Shown here: piece after piece, positions 16,164 through 23,603 of the stretch | Numbering within the stretch: the first letter of the stretch is position 1 | Layout of the letters: each line of letters starts with the position of its first letter | Assembly: GCA_964545875.1 (NCBI GenBank) | Contig: CAZJHH010000003.1 | Location: forward strand, 186,001 to 250,000 | Length of the DNA stretch: 64,000 bases | Source of the DNA: DAIPKP01 sp964545875 | GTDB lineage: Bacteria; Synergistota; Synergistia; Synergistales; Aminiphilaceae | Reading direction: 5' to 3' | Translations under genes and position numbers: made by a program | Notes under the pieces: model-generated | What the model was told of the DNA's origin: nothing | Seen by the model: only the letters and a program-made list of their open reading frames with translations | The model's database searches: none

Positions 16164-17644
16164 GCCCTTCGGTACTCCCCCCGGCGGAAGAAATTCTTCG
16201 CCTTCTGCCGGAAAATTGCAGCATCGACAGCCTGAAGAACGAGGGTATCCTGCCTCTCCGGATGGAAGACGGGGTTCTCTGGGTGGCCCTGGCCTCTCCG
16301 GGAGGTATGCGTTCCGCCCAGATACTCGGGGCTTCTCTGGGTTGCGCCGTGGAACCCGAGTACGTGGAAGAACAGCAGATCGCCGAACGCATTAGGGAAC
16401 TCTACAACGTCAAGGGCGGGCTTCGGGACGAATCGGTAAACGACGTGGAGGGCATCGACGACCTCAACTCCCTCGCCCGGGAGGACGTGCTCTCGGACTC
16501 CGTGGATGCCCCGGTAATCCGCCTCATGAACAGCCTGCTCATGGAGGCCGTTCGGGAGCGGGCCACGGACATTCACGTGGAGCCCTACGAGGACGAGGTG
16601 GTTATCCGCTTTCGGGTGGACGGGGTGCTTCACGACCGGCTTCGTCTTCCCAAGGGGCACCAGGCCCCCCTCACGAGCCGCATCAAAGTTATGGCCCGCA
16701 TGGATATCGCCCACCGTTTCGCTCCCCAGGACGGCCGTATCGGCATCACCCTGGGAGGCCGGGCGGTGGATATCCGGGTGGGGGCGGTACCCACCCAGCA
16801 TGGGGAGCGCATAGCCCTTCGGCTTCTCGACAAGGCCCGGGGGCTCCTTACCCTGGAGGATCTCGGCATGGATCCCCGGGAGAGCGCCGTGACGGAGCGG
16901 ATCATCGCCCAGCCCCACGGCATGATTCTCCTTACGGGGCCCACGGGCTCCGGAAAGAGCACCACCCTCTACGCCATGCTCCAGGCCATAGCCAAGCCCG
17001 AAGTGAACATCATCACCGTGGAAGATCCCGTGGAGTACGACGTTCCCGGCATCGCCCAGATTCAGGTGAACGAAAAGGCGGGGGTCACCTTCGCCTCGGC
17101 CCTCCGGGCCATTCTGCGGCAGGATCCCGACGTGGTCATGGTGGGAGAGATGCGGGATTACGAAACCGCTCATATCGGTGTACAGGCCTCTCTTACGGGG
17201 CACCTGGTGCTCTCCACCCTGCATACCAACGACAGCCTCAGCGCCGTAACCCGGCTGGTGGATATGGAGATCGAACCCTACCTCGTGGGGGGATGTCTCA
17301 TCGCTGCCATCGCTCAGCGTCTGGTGCGCCGTAACTGCCCTTCCTGCACCGAAGAGTGCGAGGTTCCCCTCTATCTTCAGAAGAGGGGAGTGGAGAAGGC
17401 TTTCCGGGGCCGGGGATGCGAGGCCTGCCGCTCCACGGGCTACTCCGGCCGGGTGGGGCTTTACGAGCAGTTCGTGGTGAGCGATGAAATCCGGGAGGCC
17501 ATCGCCTCCAAGGCCCCTTTGGGAGAGCTTCGGAAAATCGCGGAAACCACAGGGTTCGTCACCCTCTTCGACCGGGGACTTCAGAAGGTTCGTCAGGGAA
17601 TAACCTCTCCCGAGGAGCTTTCCCGGGTGGCGGGGGAGGCCTGA
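16160..17644 (+). CDS. gspE: Type II secretion ATPase GspE
   Basis: A 494-residue cytoplasmic ATPase that powers pseudopilus assembly. The N1E/N2E domain occupies about residues 1-130. The ATPase domain starts DAPVIRLMNSLLMEAVRERA and continues TDIHVEPYEDEVVIRFRVDG. Walker A is GPTGSGKSTT (K266), the Asp box is TVEDPVEYD, Walker B is RQDPDVVMVGEMRD and the His box is GHLVLSTLHTND. A zinc-binding CPSC...CEAC cluster (about residues 393-438), typical of GspE/PilB, is complete. The ATG overlaps the gspD stop, and gspF follows after one base. Confidence 0.94.
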   Translation: MSPSVLPPAEEILRLLPENCSIDSLKNEGILPLRMEDGVLWVALASPGGMRSAQILGASLGCAVEPEYVEEQQIAERIRELYNVKGGLRDESVNDVEGIDDLNSLAREDVLSDSVDAPVIRLMNSLLMEAVRERATDIHVEPYEDEVVIRFRVDGVLHDRLRLPKGHQAPLTSRIKVMARMDIAHRFAPQDGRIGITLGGRAVDIRVGAVPTQHGERIALRLLDKARGLLTLEDLGMDPRESAVTERIIAQPHGMILLTGPTGSGKSTTLYAMLQAIAKPEVNIITVEDPVEYDVPGIAQIQVNEKAGVTFASALRAILRQDPDVVMVGEMRDYETAHIGVQASLTGHLVLSTLHTNDSLSAVTRLVDMEIEPYLVGGCLIAAIAQRLVRRNCPSCTEECEVPLYLQKRGVEKAFRGRGCEACRSTGYSGRVGLYEQFVVSDEIREAIASKAPLGELRKIAETTGFVTLFDRGLQKVRQGITSPEELSRVAGEA

Positions 17645-17645
17645 C

Positions 17646-18806
17646 ATGCCCCGTTACCGCTGCCGGGCCTACACCAAAGAGGGCAATCTCGTTACCCGCC
17701 GCCTGGATGCTCTCAACGAAGCTGCCGCCTTCGGGGAGTTGCACCGCCAGGGGCTTGTGGCGGTGGATCTCACGGTGGAGGAAGAAAAAAAGGGGGGAAA
17801 GCTCAAAAAGCTCTCCCTGGAAAACCACGTGCTCTTCTGCCGAAGCCTTACGGGATATCTCAAGGGAGGGCTCAACCTTACGGATGCCCTGCGGCTTCTC
17901 ATAAAACAATCTCCTGAGCGCCAGCTCTCCCGGATTTACGAGGCCCTCTATCAGGAAGTAGCGGGGGGCAAACGGCTGGCGGGGGCCATGAAGGATCTCG
18001 GAGTCTTCCGGGAGGGGCTTGTGGGCATGGTTACCTCGGGAGAACACAGCGGATCTCTGGTGCCCATCCTTCAGCGGGGAGCGGGGCTCTACCGGCAGGA
18101 GCAGCTCCTGCGCAAAAAGGTGCAGAAAGCCCTCACCTATCCCGTGGTGATGCTCTTCGTTGGTTCCGGGGTGGTTTCCTTTCTCATGGTTTTCGTGGTT
18201 CCCAAGCTGGCGGGGCTCTTTACGGAGATGGACAAGGTGCTACCCCTGCCCACTCGGATACTTCTGGGGCTCGCCTCGGCAATGCAGAGCTATGGCATTC
18301 CCCTCCTGCTCGTTATCCTCCTGGGCATACTCGTACTGCGGCGCAGAAAAAAGAAAATCCGGCTTCCCCTCTTTCGGCGAATTCGGGAGCAGATCGCCCG
18401 ATCCCTGGTGCTGGGACAAACTGCAGCGCTGGTGCAGGCCGGTATTCCCCTCGTGCAGGCCCTGGAAATGGCGGCTCCCATGGATACCCCCAATCCGAAC
18501 CGCTGGCTCGAGGTGGCTGAGCTGGTACGTCAGGGATATCGCTTTGCCTCGGCCCTGGAAAAACAGGGAAACTTCGCGGAGGATCTCATCTACATTCTCC
18601 GGGTGGGCGAGATGGGAAACGATCTTCCCGGAGCCATGGAACAGGCTGCGGAAACCGCCTGGGAAATGGCGGAATCCTCCATGGAGCGCATGGCAAACCT
18701 TGCGGAGCCCCTTCTGGTGCTCTTTCTCGCCCTTCTGGTGGGTTTCGTGGTGATCTCGGTGCTTCTTCCCATCTTCGACATCTCCTCCCTGGTAGGAACC
18801 ATGTAG
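17646..18806 (+). CDS. gspF: Type II secretion inner-membrane platform protein GspF
   Basis: A 386-residue polytopic protein with two T2SSF domains. It starts MPRYRCRAYTKEGNLVTRRL, the GspF N-terminus. The first domain has FCRSLTGYLKGGLNLTDALR and GLVGMVTSGEHSGSL, and the second has LGQTAALVQAGIPLVQALEM and LIYILRVGEMGNDLPGAMEQ. Three membrane helices are visible: around 160-185 (VVMLFVGSGVVSFLMVFVVP), 210-230 and the C-terminal 350-375. It is the rotor-like platform for GspE. It is the last gene of the operon; a perfect 12-bp hairpin follows at 18893. Confidence 0.93.
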   Translation: MPRYRCRAYTKEGNLVTRRLDALNEAAAFGELHRQGLVAVDLTVEEEKKGGKLKKLSLENHVLFCRSLTGYLKGGLNLTDALRLLIKQSPERQLSRIYEALYQEVAGGKRLAGAMKDLGVFREGLVGMVTSGEHSGSLVPILQRGAGLYRQEQLLRKKVQKALTYPVVMLFVGSGVVSFLMVFVVPKLAGLFTEMDKVLPLPTRILLGLASAMQSYGIPLLLVILLGILVLRRRKKKIRLPLFRRIREQIARSLVLGQTAALVQAGIPLVQALEMAAPMDTPNPNRWLEVAELVRQGYRFASALEKQGNFAEDLIYILRVGEMGNDLPGAMEQAAETAWEMAESSMERMANLAEPLLVLFLALLVGFVVISVLLPIFDISSLVGTM

Positions 18807-18892
18807 GAGACGCAAGGGAGGGATGGCTCTCCCCAGGGGTTTTCCCCCGCCATGAGGGTATAACGAAAAAGCATGCCATAACACCGATTCCC

Positions 18893-18922
18893 AGAAGGGC
18901 GGGGCTTTGTCCCCGCCCTTCT
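18893..18922 (+). terminator. Strong hairpin after gspF
   Basis: AGAAGGGCGGGG (18893-18904) and CCCCGCCCTTCT (18911-18922) form a perfect 12-bp stem with a 6-base loop. The flanking ATGCTATGGTG (18923-18933) is repeated inverted as CACCATAGCAT (19002-19012). No U-tract follows. Confidence 0.6.
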
Positions 18923-18986
18923 ATGCTATGGTGCCGGAATGGTTCGTGCGCGTTGCCCTGTTCCATAGGTACCCTCCGCAATCGAG

Positions 18987-18995
18987 TGCTATAAT
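18987..18995 (+). promoter_or_regulatory. Extended -10 promoter for the Rpn-family gene
   Basis: TGCTATAAT gives a TGn extended -10 with perfect TATAAT; no good -35 is visible. The start codon lies about 58 bases downstream after an AAGGAGGGG site. Confidence 0.45.
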
Positions 18996-19052
18996 AGCTT
19001 CACCATAGCATGGCAAACTATATGTGATACGGCATAACAAAAGGAGGGGCTC

Positions 19053-20209
19053 ATGGGGAACAAGGACAAAGCCTTCCGCAGGCTTCTCGGGGATAAACGG
19101 ATATTTCTCAGGTTCCTGCGCCGGTTTTTGCGGCAGGATCTCCCCTATACCATCGATCCGGATCGCCTCTCCCTGGAAAACCTCGTATTGGAAAACATCT
19201 CTTTTCTGCCCCCGGACCTTGCGGAAAAGGCTTCGGACGTGCTCTACCGAATTCGTACGGAAGAAAAGGAAATATACGTCTACATCCTGGTGGAACACCA
19301 ATCGAAAACGGACTACCTCATGCCTTTCCGCCTGCTCTCCTACATGCTGCAAATATGGAATCGCTGTGTGGAAGAAGCGGGGGAGAACTCCAAAAGAAAA
19401 GATTTCCTCTTACCTCCCATACTGCCGGTAGTCTTTTACGAAGGTTCCCTGCGGTGGACGGGGGCGAAAAACTTCACGGAAAAAGTGGAACGCTCCGAAG
19501 ACTTTCGGGGCTACATCCCGGACTTCAGCTATCGCCTCATCTCTCTCCGGGAAAAACCTCCGGAAGAACTCCTCTCCTTCGGAGATGCCCTGGGGGGATT
19601 GCTCTATCTCTCCAACCCCGCAAAAAGGGAAAACCTTGGGGATGCCCTGGAGCGAATTCGGCAGCTGCTTCTTTCCCTTCCCTCGGAAGAAAGCGAACTC
19701 TTGGCAAAACACTTCCTGGGATATTGGAAAATTCTTACGGCAAAGGAGGAATCCCGCGAGGAAGCCCCCTTTGAAGAATACTTTGCATTCGAGGAGGCGG
19801 AAGAAATGATAACCTACCTGGAAAAGGAAATCCGGAAAATAAAAAAAGAAGGTCGTGAAGAAGGCCTTCAAGAAGGCTGGCAGGAAGGTCGTCAGGAAGG
19901 CTGGCAGGAAGGTCGTCAGGAAGGCTNNNNNNNNNNNNNNNNNNNNNNNNNNNNNNNNNNNNNNNNNNNNNNNNNNNNNNNNNNNNNNNNNNNNNNNNNN
20001 NNNNNNNNNNNNNNNNNNNNNNNNNNGAAGGCTGGCAGGAAGGTCGTCAGGAAGGCTGGCAGGAAGGTCGTCAGGAAGGCTGGCAGGAAAGAAACGTCAG
20101 CCTTGCGGTTTCCATGCTCCGCAAAGGCTTTGACATGGCCACCATTACGGAACTTACGGGGCTATCGGAAGAACGGCTTCGAGAGCTCTCCAGGAAAACC
20201 GAAAACTGA
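19053..20209 (+). CDS. Rpn/YhgA-family PD-(D/E)XK nuclease with repetitive tail (contains assembly gap)
   Basis: Recombination-promoting nuclease/putative transposase family. The catalytic core has D62 in SDVLYRIRTEEKEIYVYIL and the E-x-Q variant EHQSKTD (E81, Q83), then MPFRLLSYML, typical of the family. The C-terminal tail is highly charged and built of repeats of EGWQEGRQ (24-bp unit), ending in a helix-turn-helix-like cap (LRKGFDMATITELTGLSEER). 100 N interrupt the tail. Before the gap the frame is codon phase 0 and after it phase 2, so the true gap length must be 2 mod 3; the end is given in the frame that preserves EGWQEGRQ. No real frameshift is implied. The gene ends at TGA 20207-20209. 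Confidence 0.8.
19872..20089 (+). repeat. 24-bp tandem coding repeat (EGWQEGRQ)
   Basis: Units begin at 19872, 19896 and 19920, and after the gap at 20027, 20051 and 20075, with essentially no divergence. The copy number is unknown because the array runs through the N gap. Confidence 0.95.
19927..20026. other. Assembly gap of 100 N
   Basis: Exactly 100 N inside identical tandem repeats: a conventional placeholder for a gap of unknown size, caused by repeat collapse. Confidence 0.98.
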
Positions 20210-20230
20210 CCCGGTTTTTTTCGAAAATTT

Positions 20231-20260
20231 ATGGTAGGGGCGAGGCTCCGTTCCCGCCTT
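20231..20260. repeat. REP-like element, truncated copy 1
   Basis: Begins ATGGTAGGGGCGAGGCTC and stops at CCCGCCTT where tail copy B begins. Fuller copies are at 20532, 21539 and, inverted and more diverged, at 46531 and 48577. Confidence 0.6.
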
Positions 20261-20261
20261 T

Positions 20262-20511
20262 CTTTGAAGAGTACTTTGCATTCGAGGAGGCGGAAGAAAT
20301 GATAACCTACCTGGAAAAGGAAATCCGGAAAATAAAAAAAGAAGGTCGTGAAGAAGGCCTTCAAGAAGGCTGGCAGGAAGGCTGGCAGGAAAGAAATGCG
20401 AGCCTTGCGGTTTCCATGCTCCGCAAAGGCTTTGACATGGCCACCATTACGGAGCTCACGGGGCTATCGGAAGAGCGGCTTCGGGAACTCTCCCGAAAAG
20501 CCGAAAGCTGA
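20262..20511 (+). pseudogene. Duplicated 3' tail of the Rpn-family gene, copy B
   Basis: Repeats the upstream gene from CTTTGAAGA(G/A)TACTTTGCATTC through the last codon. It encodes MITYLEKEIRKIKKEGREEG, a shortened tail with two EGWQ units, and the same cap ending in KAES. It has no nuclease core and starts abruptly behind a truncated REP-like element, so it is a gene fragment. An in-frame ATG at 20299 could still be translated. Confidence 0.85.
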
Positions 20512-20531
20512 CCCGGTTTTTTCGAAAATTT

Positions 20532-20580
20532 ATGGTAGGGGCGAGGCTCTTTCCCTGCCTTGATGTGCGGTAATTTGCCA
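20532..20580. repeat. REP-like element copy 2
   Basis: ATGGTAGGGGCGAGGCTC, then CCCTGCCTTGAT and TGCGGTAATTTGCC. It directly follows tail copy B, as copy 3 follows tail copy C. Confidence 0.65.
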
Positions 20581-20635
20581 AAGAAATCGGGCAAGATTTT
20601 GCTTTCCCTTCCAGCATGCTGGGCGGAACCCCGGT

Positions 20636-20664
20636 TTGCGTAAACATGCCATATACGGTATGTT
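20636..20664 (+). promoter_or_regulatory. Possible promoter/operator of the HigBA-like pair
   Basis: TTGCGT (20636-20641), 17 bases, TATGTT (20659-20664). The near-palindrome CATATACGGTATG overlaps the -10 and could be the antitoxin operator. Confidence 0.35.
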
Positions 20665-20687
20665 GTGATCGTGAAGGAAGTGGTTCT

Positions 20688-21044
20688 TTGTGGTTTGTCG
20701 AATTTTATGAGCAAGAGAATGGACATGTCCCGGTGGAACAATTTTTGCAAAACCTTGATCCCAAAGCCAGGGCAAAAGCTGTACGGGAGATAGAACTCTT
20801 GCGGGAATTTGGCACGGAACTTCGAGAACCATACTCTAAGTTTCTCCAGAAAGGACTTTTTGAGCTGAGAATCCGCATCTCTCGAAGAATCTACCGTATC
20901 TTTTATTTTTTCTCTGCTGGCCGCATCATTGTACTGACAAACGGATTTATGAAAAAAACCACCAAGACCCCTTCGGAGGAACTGGAGAGGGCCCTCTTTT
21001 TCAAGGCTGATTACGAGAGGAGGAAGGGAAATGCGTGCATTTGA
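20688..21044 (+). CDS. HigB/RelE-like toxin (Gp49/DUF891 type)
   Basis: About 118 residues. WFVEFYEQENGHVPVEQFLQ at the start, LLREFGTELREPYSKFLQKG and GLFELRIRISRRIYRIFYFF are typical of phage Gp49-like HigB toxins, ribosome-dependent mRNA interferases of the RelE fold. It ends with TNGFMKKTTKTPSEELERA and a Lys/Arg-rich tail, as in the family. I choose TTG at 20688 because GAAGGAAG ends 7 bases upstream and the protein then starts as family members do; ATGs at 20616 and 20646 give an unlikely extension. It overlaps the antitoxin start by 14 bases. The toxin-first order is the HigBA order. Confidence 0.8.
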   Translation: MWFVEFYEQENGHVPVEQFLQNLDPKARAKAVREIELLREFGTELREPYSKFLQKGLFELRIRISRRIYRIFYFFSAGRIIVLTNGFMKKTTKTPSEELERALFFKADYERRKGNACI

Positions 21045-21303
21045 GGATTTCATCAAGAACCAAATGGAGGATCCGGAATTCCGAGAGGAATACGAAGCTC
21101 TTGCCCCCCGATATGCGGTAATACGCCAAATAATACGGGAAAGAATGGCGCGTAACATGTCTCAGAAGGAACTTGCTGAAAAAATTGGGGTTACCCAAAG
21201 CAACATCAGTCGCCTGGAAAGTGGGAGCTATAATCCATCCTTGGCGTTCTTGCAGAAAGTTGCCAAGGGACTTGAAAAAGAGTTGCACATAGATCTTCGA
21301 TAA
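21031..21303 (+). CDS. HigA-like XRE-family antitoxin
   Basis: A 90-residue helix-turn-helix protein: IIRERMARNMSQKELAEKIG, then VTQSNISRLESGSYNPSLAF, a clean XRE/Cro domain at about residues 33-85. The N-terminal FEDFIKNQMEDPEFREEYEA is the usual toxin-binding extension of HigA-type antitoxins. It should neutralise the upstream toxin and repress the pair. The stop codon TAA (21301-21303) abuts the third copy of the Rpn-gene tail, meaning the module sits exactly between two tail duplicates. Confidence 0.85.
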   Translation: MRAFEDFIKNQMEDPEFREEYEALAPRYAVIRQIIRERMARNMSQKELAEKIGVTQSNISRLESGSYNPSLAFLQKVAKGLEKELHIDLR

Positions 21304-21514
21304 GGCGGAAGAAATGATAACCTACCTGGAAAAGGAAATCCGGAAAATAAAAAAAGAAGGTCGTGAAGAAGGCCTTCAAGAAGGCTGGCAGGAAAGAAAT
21401 GCGAGCCTTGCGGTTGCCATGCTCCGCAAAGGCTTTGACATGGCCACCATTACGGAGCTCACGGGGCTATCGGAAGAACGGCTTCGGGAACTCTCCCGAA
21501 AAGCCGAAAGCTGA
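21303..21514 (+). pseudogene. Duplicated 3' tail of the Rpn-family gene, copy C
   Basis: Starts at AGGCGGAAGAAATGATAACC directly after the antitoxin stop and repeats the tail with a single EGWQ unit, ending in the same cap. It is nearly identical to copy B and lacks the catalytic core. An ATG at 21314 opens the residual frame. Confidence 0.85.
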
Positions 21515-21538
21515 CCCGGCGCTTTTTTTCGAAAATGT

Positions 21539-21589
21539 ATGGTAGGGGCGAGGCTTTCTCCCTGCCTTAATATGCGGTAATTCGCCGCA
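21539..21589. repeat. REP-like element copy 3
   Basis: GGTAGGGGCGAGGCTTTC, CCCTGCCTTAATATGCGGTA and ATTCGCC. It follows tail copy C in the same way that copy 2 follows tail copy B. Confidence 0.65.
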
Positions 21590-21590
21590 G

Positions 21591-23255
21591 ATGTTGGGAA
21601 AAAAGATCGTGTCCTTCGCCCTCTATTCCGAGGGGTTTTTCAAAAATATGCTATCCGGGAGGTTTGCGGCCTTTATGTTTTTCACAAAAATCCTCGAGAA
21701 AAAATTCCTCTTCCGAAAATGTCGCCTGCTCCCGGTTATTTTGCTCTTGCTATCCCTTTCATCCTCCCTCCCCGCCCTCTCTTTCGGGGCGGTACTCTAC
21801 GTAAAGGAAAACGCTCCGGCTCCCGGAGACGGAACGACGTGGCAAACTGCCTTCCCCGACCTGCAGCAGGCCCTGGAGATTCCGGGGGCTAACGAAATAT
21901 GGGTATCCCAGGGGAATTACAAACCCTCCAAGAGAACATATGAAGAAAACCCCCGTACTGCCACCTTCAGCCTGCGGAATGGCCAGACCCTCTACGGAGG
22001 ATTTCAGGGCACCGAAACTTTCCGAAACCAGCGAAACTGGAAAAAATATCCCAGCGTACTGGAGGGGGATCTGGGAATCTCCGGGGATATCTCGGATAAC
22101 TGCTATCACGTGGTGACGTTGAATGGAGCCAACGAAACGGTTCTTCTCGACGGCTTCGTTCTTACCCGGGGCAATGCGGACGGTACCGGAGAACTCTATC
22201 GTAACGGAGGAGGCCTTGCGACCACCGGGGGAGCTCCCGCCGTACGCAACTGCACCTTTATTGCTAACCGCGCCGCTTCCTGCGGCGGAGGCGTATACGC
22301 AAACAACAGCGATATTCTCCTGGAAAACTGTACCTTTCTCGAAAATTCCGCTTACAACGGAGGGGGAGTGTACAGCCTTCACAGCGCTTCCCGGATAGAG
22401 AAATCCACCTTCGCCTCCAACATCGTCCAGGGCAACGGAGGAGGCATGATGACCTTCACGAGCTTTTCCCGCATCACCAACTGCACCTTCTGGAAAAACC
22501 GGGCTCCCAACGGCTACGGCGGAGGATTCCACGGTTTCGATGACAATCCGGTGCTCTGCAACGTCACCTTTGCGGAAAATACCGCCAAATTAGGGGGAGG
22601 GGGCATGAGTTTCGCCGAAGGAACTTCCGTGGTGGTCAACTCCATTTCATGGGGAAATTCCGTAACTTCCGGAGCCCCCGAAGCGACGGAAATCTTTACA
22701 CAGAACGTTCTTTTTCTCATTTCCTCCTGTGCCATTCGGGGCGGTTTTACCGAAAGCCTGAACACAATTCTCTCGGACCCCGAATTGGGAGAGCTTGGAA
22801 ATAACGGCGGCGGTACCCAAACCTGCGCTTTCTCCAAGGATAGCTCCGCCCGGAAAGCGGGGCTGAAGCCGGGGGAGCACCTTCTTCTGGGCAAAATCAT
22901 TTCCGTTCCCGAAGAAGATCAACGGGGAATGCCCCGGCCCCCACATATTGCAGCGGATATAGGGAGCTATCAATTCGTTCCTACTCCTACCGCCGTACCT
23001 ACCCCGACTTCCGTGCCCACACCCACGAATATCCCCACTCCCACCCGTACTCCCCAGCCGGTCTCTCCCTCTCCAGCTTCGAAACCCACGGTTACCTCCG
23101 TTCCCGTGGCTTCCCCTTTTCCCACGGAAAACCCCTTTCCCTCTCAAACTCCCGCTCCCGAAGCGAAAAGCCGAAAGCAAACCGGAGGATGTGCCACCGC
23201 TTTTTTTCCCGGAGCTTTTCTTTTAGCCCTGCCCCTGGTGCTTCTCACAAAATAA
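21591..23255 (+). CDS. Secreted right-handed beta-helix protein with Synergist-CTERM-like anchor
   Basis: Up to 554 residues. A hydrophobic signal core lies at about 47-66 (LLPVILLLLSLSSSLPALSF), so the ATG at 21675 is a likelier start than 21591. The domain opens VLYVKENAPAPGDGTTWQTA, common to parallel beta-helix/polymorphic outer-membrane-type exoproteins. Repeats of the type NCTF(I/L)xN with GGGVY/GGGM follow (for example RNCTFIANRAASCGGGVYAN and ENCTFLENSAYNGGGVYS). A Pro/Thr-rich spacer (PTPTAVPTPTSVPTPTN) leads to GGCATAFFPGAFLLALPLVL and a terminal Lys, matching the GGC-plus-helix form of Synergist-CTERM sorting signals. It is probably a surface-anchored protein; the ligand is unknown. 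Confidence 0.75.
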   Translation: MLGKKIVSFALYSEGFFKNMLSGRFAAFMFFTKILEKKFLFRKCRLLPVILLLLSLSSSLPALSFGAVLYVKENAPAPGDGTTWQTAFPDLQQALEIPGANEIWVSQGNYKPSKRTYEENPRTATFSLRNGQTLYGGFQGTETFRNQRNWKKYPSVLEGDLGISGDISDNCYHVVTLNGANETVLLDGFVLTRGNADGTGELYRNGGGLATTGGAPAVRNCTFIANRAASCGGGVYANNSDILLENCTFLENSAYNGGGVYSLHSASRIEKSTFASNIVQGNGGGMMTFTSFSRITNCTFWKNRAPNGYGGGFHGFDDNPVLCNVTFAENTAKLGGGGMSFAEGTSVVVNSISWGNSVTSGAPEATEIFTQNVLFLISSCAIRGGFTESLNTILSDPELGELGNNGGGTQTCAFSKDSSARKAGLKPGEHLLLGKIISVPEEDQRGMPRPPHIAADIGSYQFVPTPTAVPTPTSVPTPTNIPTPTRTPQPVSPSPASKPTVTSVPVASPFPTENPFPSQTPAPEAKSRKQTGGCATAFFPGAFLLALPLVLLTK

Positions 23256-23603
23256 GAGCTTTTACTCCCGCTCCCGGAAAGGCTTCGAACCTTTGCGACG
23301 GAAATGCTTGATACAAAGGAGTCCCCAAGAAAAAATCCTCCGCCACATCAAAATATCCAAAAGGAATCTTCAGGAACTGATACGATTCCGGCAGAACGAT
23401 TGATCCAGTTACTGGAGTTAGTGATGATTCGATACGGTCACAAGCTACACTATGGAATTTCTGGCAAAATACCTGAAACTTTGCCTTGACAAGCCCTGTT
23501 TCGAGTAGTATTTTTACTCGAAACAGGGCTTGTCTTTTTTGGCATGTGCACTTTCATGCTCTGTGGTACCATCCGAGGATACCGAAAACAGGAGGTAACT
23601 CCC
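23256..23603. other. Intergenic region with long palindrome
   Basis: Holds a 61-codon open frame (23304-23489) without recognisable features, which I do not regard as a gene, and the 47-nt palindrome at 23488-23534. The last 14 bases carry the AGGAGG site of the next gene. Confidence 0.6.
23488..23540. repeat. 47-nt perfect inverted repeat, copy 1 (terminator-like)
   Basis: 20-nt arms (23488-23507 and 23515-23534; left arm begins GACAAGCCCTG) with a 7-base AT loop, followed by six T. It should act as a strong Rho-independent terminator. An identical core occurs at 33234-33280. Confidence 0.9.

Noticed and set aside
19872..20089. Tandem repeats as a CRISPR array
   Set aside because: Units are directly adjacent, 24 bp, in frame and coding; there are no spacers.
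19927..20237. Apparent frameshift and alternative C-terminus after the N gap
   Set aside because: The placeholder of 100 N shifts the phase artificially; the repeat and cap continue in the other frame to 20209.
23304..23489. A 61-codon gene before the WecB-type epimerase
   Set aside because: No ribosome site, no recognisable feature, and it runs into the palindrome.
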